Below, piece by piece: positions 58,440-64,000 of a stretch of DNA of 64,000 nucleotides (positions within the stretch are counted from its first letter, which is position 1; every line of letters begins with the position of its first letter). The notes under the pieces are model-generated. The model worked only from the letters and a program-made list of their open reading frames with translations. It was not told the origin of the DNA and ran no database searches. The translations under genes were made by a program, and so were the position numbers. Location: positions 2,480,001-2,544,000 of the forward strand of contig JAHEWK010000007.1 of NCBI GenBank assembly GCA_020740775.1. Direction: 5' to 3'. The stretch is from Ilyonectria destructans (lineage: Eukaryota; Ascomycota; Sordariomycetes; Hypocreales; Nectriaceae).

Positions 58440-59475
58440 TAAAATAAGAATAATAAGGCCAGCTGGTGCTGTTGAGTGTGCCACAATTCGCCACAATAGA
58501 ATTGGAGTGTCAGACCCAGCCACTTCTGCTGGTACGTTGCATCCAGTTTACTCCAGTGAGAATTAATAATCACGGCAAGATTAGTAATTATCGATGTCAG
58601 ATGTGCTCGATCTCTCAACCGACATTGTTGAAGAGGATTTCGCGCTGGGAACAAAAGCCAAAGCAGCAGCGCGGAAGGCCACAGAAGGAGAATGCAGACC
58701 AGACGTGCCACCACATCTAGCAAGATCCACAAGGATAAGACTAGCGATAACCAAGCAGCGGCAAACAAGAACACTACCAGAAAGAGTCGGGAAATACTCG
58801 AAGCAGATAGACACGGCACTGCCAAGCAAGCATACCCGTACTCTATATGACCCGCTGAAGAGGAAGGAAGCAGACGTACTGTCGCAGCTCCGCACCGGAA
58901 TGGCGAGACTTAACAGCTTTCTGTGCAAGATAGGAGCAATGGAATCGGACACTTGCGAATGCGGGCAAGCATCAGAGACAGTGGAACACTTCCTATTCCG
59001 CTGCACAAAATGGACCGCGCAACGAGAAGGCATGCTGCGATGCTCACAGACAAAGATGGGAAACCTATCATACTTCCTGGGAGGAAAGGCGGCGTCTGAC
59101 GGTGACAAATGGGCGCCAGACATGCGGGCAGTACGGGCGACGATCAAATTTGCCATTGCAACGGGGAGGCTTGACATGGACCAGAAGCCTCAGGCACACT
59201 AACTATTCAGATTGAATCCTACTAACATCATACAGTCTCATTTTGGCAGACCGTGCTTCAGCTGCTGAGGATAGGATGCTGAACACTTGGAGAAATTGGC
59301 CTTCAAGCAGGCCTGTCACTGCATATACATCAGATTGGAACAGTCAGTAAAGTGAAATTGTGGGGCTTCGGGTGATTATGGAAGAACCGTACGAAACGAA
59401 AATAGCTTAGCGCAAAGGCCCTCTGGGGTGTGTCCCCCCGGGCGAAATAAAATCCATCCATTGTTGAATCAACCA
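58440..59475 (+). mobile_element. 5'-truncated LINE (non-LTR retrotransposon) 3' end
   Basis: An open frame at 58594-59202 (202 codons) encodes the C-terminal tail of a non-LTR reverse transcriptase protein: a basic segment, KRKEADVLSQLRTGMARLN, and a zinc-knuckle-like TCECGQASETVEHFLFRC. This is the usual end of Tad/MGL-type fungal LINE proteins, after the RNase H domain. No reverse transcriptase motif precedes it, so the copy is 5'-truncated as most LINE insertions are. The non-coding tail runs to about 59450-59475, where GGCGAAATAAAATCCATCCA resembles element ends. Limits are approximate. The coding part is still open, suggesting a fairly recent insertion or little point mutation. Confidence 0.72.
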
Positions 59476-59540
59476 ACTTCATCAACAACAATAAAGATCT
59501 TATCTCTCAGTCTCGCATTGTCATATTGCCCTAGCCAACT
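59203..59540. other. LINE tail and regulator promoter
   Basis: Non-coding tail of the LINE fragment followed by the promoter and leader of the regulator gene. Confidence 0.5.
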
Positions 59541-61248
59541 ATGACTACACGGTGTTTGCCCGAGTCCGACGACGTCGGCAGCAGCAAAGATGACCTGACG
59601 TGTGAATTATGTTTCAAGACTTACCAACGACGTAGGTTCTCCCTTCAATATTTAATTCCACCTGTCGATCCCTCTATTCGTTCTCATTACCCCTAAAAGC
59701 ACGGCCCGGTGTTAACTCTCGTGTAGGTGACCTACTTATGCGCCATCGCAGGCGCTGCCAAGGTCCTAGGATGTCAACCAGCCGTCGCAAGGCGTGCGAC
59801 GCATGTGTTCTTGCAAAAACTAGATGTTGCTACACACAACCCACTTGTGCACGTTGTTCCAAGCGAGGGATCCAATGCGTGTATTCTGTATATCCGACAG
59901 CCTCGACAGTTGACCATTCGGGACCACCACGCGAAGCCGCAGAGATCTCCAGCTCAGCTCTTCAACCACCCCCCTCCAGATTAGCAAACCCGGCAAACTC
60001 GGGGCAGCCATTTGAACTGGATCTCCCTACTTGGGATTTTTCGGCCTCCCCATATTCTCTTGAGAACTTCGATATGACCATGGCGGACTTGGAAAGACCC
60101 CTTCCAGCTACTGTTGCAAGTTTTACTCTCATGCTCCCTCTTTCGGCGACGACTAGCGGCATTCCGTCGTTTGCACCGCCATCGAGCGACAGTGCGAGCT
60201 CCTCTGCGGTGCCGTCATCTTCAACCTCGGTCGCACTTATCCGCGTACTAAGCGAGTATCCTTCACTATTAATGAACGGGTCGTTCTTTTCTCCGTTTTT
60301 ACACTTTTCACAATATTCACTCTACAACAATGTTGTTCCGGATATGACATTTTTGCCTCAAACATCGATGGCAATCTGTTGCAGCAGCGGCATAAACAGC
60401 TCAGATAATAATCGATTCTTCAGGCGGGCGATCGACGCTGCACGGGAAAGAGTAATTGGAAGTTTCGTAAGTACTCCATCGTCTGCTAAGCACGGAGTAC
60501 TGACCTGCCAATCAGCCAACCATCCAATGTATGCAACAATGGGATGCACTACATGCCATGTTGATCTATGATAGCTTAGAGCTAAAGGAACGTATTCGCG
60601 ATGAATCTGAAGCATGGAAACACAACCCGCGAGTAAATGGGCTGGGCTCGGCATTTCTTCTCAAAGTATACCTCCCTTTCTCTAGCCCATTTCGACTCTC
60701 CAGAAGAGTACAAACTCACATTTATTTCACAGATGATAAAATTCTATCTAAAATCATACCCAGAGATCCGCAACCCCGATATCACCGTCTTCTCAGACCC
60801 AAGATCCTGCCCCTGCTCGGCAGCCACATCTACATGGGCTCGGTGGAGGATCACCGAGACAGCGAGGAGAACAGTCTTCTTTTCCAGCATTGTCAATTTC
60901 TACAGCAACCGGGATCATAGTAAAGGAGAACAATTCCTGTACTATGAACCGCTCGATGATGACCTCATTCTCAATATGCCATTACCCTGCAACGAGCCCG
61001 CCTGGTTGGCACGAAATGAAGAAGACTGGAGGCTTGCAATGGAGCGACCTACAACTTCAGCTAGTCCTTCACGCGGATTTAACAAGCCGACATGCGAAGC
61101 ACTATTTTCGGAGATATCACTGAAGACCGTTTTTTCGAACCTCACCAAAGAGTCACTTCGAGCCGAAATCGGGACAAGTGTTGGCTTCGGCAACTCGGAC
61201 GAATTAAGACGACTCATAGTCCTCGGCGCCAGCGATCAATATTCTTGA
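59541..61248 (+). CDS. Transcription factor with C2HC finger and Zn2Cys6 cluster
   Basis: A 498-residue regulator in four exons: 59541-59631, 59727-60466, 60516-60665 and 60733-61248. The 91-base first exon, spliced over 95 bases, supplies the first half of a zinc finger: Cys21, Cys24, His37, Cys41 (CELCFKTYQRRDLLMRHRRRC, shown here as its key residues only). The Zn2Cys6 cluster follows at Cys54, 57, 64, 71, 74 and 81 with CX2CX6CX5CX2CX6C spacing. A Ser/Pro-rich linker and a fungal transcription-factor middle region follow; ETARRTVFF near residue 370-380 is typical. Starting at the first ATG of exon 2 would miss the finger. For the third intron the 67-base choice gives GSAFLLKMIKFYLKSYPE. 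Target genes are unknown; nearest candidates are the MFS and SLATT genes. Confidence 0.83.
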
Positions 61249-61288
61249 TTTTTTCGACTCAACTAATATTTTCACAACTATTAACCCC

Positions 61289-62098
61289 TCACTCTGTCGC
61301 CCTGCTGGTAGAGTGCTTCTCCCCCTCGGGGAAGTGAGCTGGAGGCAATGTCGACGGCCGCCTCGACGGAGGCTTAGTCGATTGCTGTTGCCAATTGCTG
61401 CGCCTGGGGCGTTCGGAATCGTTTGTGCCATGTTTCGGCATACCGTTGTTGCTGTTTGCTTCCAGCTGTTCCTTGACCCTTTCGTACATCTCCTCGACGA
61501 TTTGGATCTCTTCCCGCACATCGAGAGGGCAGTCGACGAGACAAAACTCGCGCTCTCGCTGCTCGATGTGCTCTCGAATTTTCTTCCACTCATCTTCGTC
61601 ATATTTCAGGCGGTTCGGTAGTCCTGATCCCTTGAGATATGCTAAGATACCCGCCATAATGGTGCTGATGGCTCCGAATGCCGTGACGGCCTTGCGCGAT
61701 CCGTTGGAGGCTCCCAGGGCCGTCAGGATGGCACCAAAGATGACCTGAACAGCCAGGCAGGTGTTGATCAGGAGATGGAAAACCTTGTAATTGAAAGCGG
61801 ATTTCTTTTCGGCGGTGATAATGCGCGTGTAGATGCCGATGTTTGGTCCCGTGCGGGCCGAGTGACCGGAGGTGGTTAAAGCCGGGACGGTGTCGATGCC
61901 AGCAAGCGACCGGAAGATGAGGAGCTTGTCGTGTGAGGGGACAAGAGTCGAGACGTCGGTTGTAGTTAGGGTCCTACGAATGCCACCATTATCAGGTAGA
62001 CTGCCGACGGTAGAACTAGGTGGATAGCCCTGCTCCTCCCGGTCGTGTAGGGACCGGCCCCATTTGAAGAAGCCGCGAGATTTTTCAGAGGACATCAT
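61289..62098 (-). CDS. SLATT_fungal two-helix membrane protein
   Basis: A 269-residue intronless protein with a SLATT domain, the two-transmembrane module that acts as a predicted pore-forming effector in prokaryotic SMODS/SLOG systems and in fungal immune-like proteins. Residues 88-100 (GIYTRIITAEKKS), helix 1 at 106-130 (NTCLAVQVIFGAILTALGA), helix 2 at 136-156 and the KGSGLPNRLKY block match the fungal type. An amphipathic region EWKKIREHIEQRER follows. The N-terminus is disordered and polar; the C-terminus is Ser/Pro-rich. No sensor or nucleotide-binding domain is attached. It converges with the regulator gene, 40 bases apart. A role in membrane permeabilisation is inference from the family. 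Confidence 0.85.
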   Translation of the reverse strand: MMSSEKSRGFFKWGRSLHDREEQGYPPSSTVGSLPDNGGIRRTLTTTDVSTLVPSHDKLLIFRSLAGIDTVPALTTSGHSARTGPNIGIYTRIITAEKKSAFNYKVFHLLINTCLAVQVIFGAILTALGASNGSRKAVTAFGAISTIMAGILAYLKGSGLPNRLKYDEDEWKKIREHIEQREREFCLVDCPLDVREEIQIVEEMYERVKEQLEANSNNGMPKHGTNDSERPRRSNWQQQSTKPPSRRPSTLPPAHFPEGEKHSTSRATE

Positions 62099-64000
62099 AC
62101 TCGCGCTAGAGGAAGCGAAAAGGCAACGGACGACGGTGGAAAGCGTAAAACGTGGGGGACCGCCAGCATTCCGCCAAGAGACACATTGGGGGATTTATAT
62201 GTCCTTCAACTGCCATGTCCGAGACAATCGCTTTTCCCCTCTCTCAAACGGACCTACCCGCTCTCCGATGACAACACAGCTTGCGGGCTGGCCTCGAGTC
62301 TTGTGAGGAAATGATCGGCAGAGCTTATGTCGGTGAAAGACCCAAAAAGAAAGTCGCTGCGACAGAACAGGGCATGATTGGCAGCGCGGGCGCAGCTGAT
62401 AGACTAAATAGACTAGAGCACACGGCAGAGAATAAAGGCTTGTTTCCTGCGTTATCTTAGGCTTGTTTCTTCTGAGGTGTCTCAGCCCTCATAAACGGGC
62501 CGCTGCATTCGCCAATGAGAGGGAGTAGCGGCCGGGACGGCAGAGATCGACGTGAGGGACGGGAGATTCTGCAGCCAATAGAAGCCTGATCAATGGATTA
62601 GAATGAGGCTAGTCACGATTGAGAAGGTCTTAGAGCCAAGCAAGGAGTTCTCACCGAGGTTGTCTCGGAGGCCCCTTGAAAAGTTACGCACGCCGACTCA
62701 TTTTACGGTAATGAAAATTGCTGATCAGCATCTTGCCGCCAATACGGGCTTTGCAGGGAGTCACACAAAGCTTAGCTCGACGTCTGCCGAAGCTCCGACT
62801 CCCGTTCGTTCTATTTTCCCACGACTCTATCTCGTACTGTAGGTAATAACGATCATCAAGTGGGCCGGATCTTCTCCACATCGTTGAAGATACATGCTTG
62901 AGAAGACGGGAGCTAAAGGTCGGTCTACAGATGCATTGCCGATCCAGATATGCGAATGGAGGATGATTGGAATAAGCACGACAGCTGATTGACTCGTGAC
63001 CTTCGCCATTATGAAGAGCTCCGGACACGCACTGGATACACGTCATACCCTCAAATCATCCAAGTTGGATTCTTCTATGTCTCTATAACCCTGCAGTTCG
63101 GCTAAGAAGCCTTAACCGCTAGGGTGCGGCGTGCTCGAGCTCAATCACTTACGTGGGCGGCTTGGGCATATTTATCCTACTGGGTGTTGGCTAAAGTGGA
63201 TCAACCGACGCTTGGGGACTAGAGCTCTAACTCGACTTGTCTTCTGACCTTCAGGGTAGCGTTAGAAAACTTGCTGTTTAAAAAGGCAGATATTCAACGC
63301 GTATATGGGTAGAGAAATACAAGGAAACCGGATTTAGTACAGGATTGGACAATAGAGAAACGTATGTTCTAAAATTCGCCCTTGATAATTTCCATGCCGC
63401 GGCTTCTCATAGGCCAGTGCGCTAGCTGCATTCGGGTCTTCTTGCCACTGCAAAACTGCGAGATTTATGATCATATTTTGACCAACAAAACGCCCATTTC
63501 CATACACCGTTTATAGGCTAGGACGATATACTAACAAGGCAATTGCCGTGATAGCACCTGCAAGTCGCTACGCTTCAGAGCACAACGGGAACGGCAGCAC
63601 TTTTGCCAGGGGTATAACTCACTTAGGAATTAGAAACGGCTGTAGATACAATATTGAACGCCACATCGTTGAGCTTGGTCTGAGTAGCACTAGCCGTGAT
63701 ATGGGGATAAACCCGCTGGTCTAGTAACAATTTTATGTAGTCAAAGTCATTGTTCCTTGTTGTGGTTTGATGGGTGTTAGTTGCGATGAGTGAACAGACC
63801 ACGGAGCTCTTCGCAGAATCCATGATGCAGGTACGATTCTATGATTGTTAGCAGGGTGAGAATTTCACTCGATATTCTCGCGACATGGCTTCCGAGAAAG
63901 ACAAATTTGGACGATGAAAACATGCCACAGTGCCGAAGGAAAATCACCATGTCTAACAATCACGACTGCGGCTTCAATTAAAGCGACGAGGAGAATGCTA
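62099..64000. other. Right-end gene-poor stretch
   Basis: Contains the promoter of the SLATT gene and then 1.5 kb of short overlapping frames with nothing I can identify. The window ends without a recognisable partial gene. Confidence 0.5.

Noticed and set aside
60637..60732. Alternative reading of the regulator through 60637-60732 without the third intron
   Set aside because: This frame also stays open (SLAHFDSPEEYKL) but would not connect in phase to exon 3 without another unseen junction; the 67-base intron gives a continuous family-like sequence. Some doubt remains.
1..64000. CRISPR array, operons, Shine-Dalgarno sites, rRNA genes
   Set aside because: None seen; intron-rich genes show this is eukaryotic nuclear DNA, so prokaryotic features are not expected.

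Overview
The window is nuclear DNA of a filamentous ascomycete (Pezizomycotina, most likely a Sordariomycete). Genes are split by introns of about 49-97 bases with GT/AG ends. The families are typically fungal: HET, Zn2Cys6 regulators, SLATT_fungal, secreted pectinases, a secreted DPP IV-like peptidase, and a tRNA-Pro with a short intron. Genus cannot be set from this sequence alone. Exon joins below were built by hand from splice signals, reading phase and protein-family fit.

Layout. 0.1-1.4 kb: ToxD-like reductase. 3.1-7.3 kb: two pectin-degrading glycosidases tail to tail, an intracellular GH78 alpha-L-rhamnosidase and a secreted GH28 exo-polygalacturonase. 7.3-10.1 kb: gene-poor, with the decayed remnant of a small secreted protein gene. 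10.2-13.0 kb: an SDR reductase followed by a fungal transcription-factor-like protein. 13.1-15.6 kb: secreted S41 (CPAF-like) peptidase. 17.2-19.4 kb: HET-domain protein. 20.1-25.4 kb: a stretch bounded by two related repeats, holding an unusual fusion (NLR-type N-terminal domain plus degenerate Rho GTPase) and a 4-TM protein of unknown family. 25.5-26.9 kb: unknown conserved-looking protein. 28.9-31.6 kb: DOPA-dioxygenase-like protein and bicupin oxalate decarboxylase, convergent. 33.7-37.7 kb: small cysteine-rich secreted protein, a doubtful ORF, and a single-pass membrane protein with a PAN-like ectodomain. 39.0-42.0 kb: F-box protein and GH5 glycosidase. 43.2-49.1 kb: wax-synthase-like acyltransferase, cytochrome P450 and GFA-type enzyme, possibly a small metabolic cluster. 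49.5-55.0 kb: DPP IV-like peptidase, tRNA-Pro(AGG), histidine acid phosphatase. 56.2-62.1 kb: MFS transporter, a 5'-truncated LINE, a regulator carrying both a C2HC finger and a Zn2Cys6 domain, and a SLATT-domain membrane protein.

Two themes dominate. One is extracellular nutrition: pectinases, GH5, peptidases, acid phosphatase and oxalate decarboxylase. The other is self/non-self recognition: the HET protein, the PigL_N-type/pseudo-Rho fusion with its membrane-protein neighbour, and the SLATT protein. The most unusual object is the fusion gene at 21.1-23.2 kb: its GTPase half keeps the Rho fold sequence but has lost the P-loop, the catalytic glutamine and the guanine-specificity motif.
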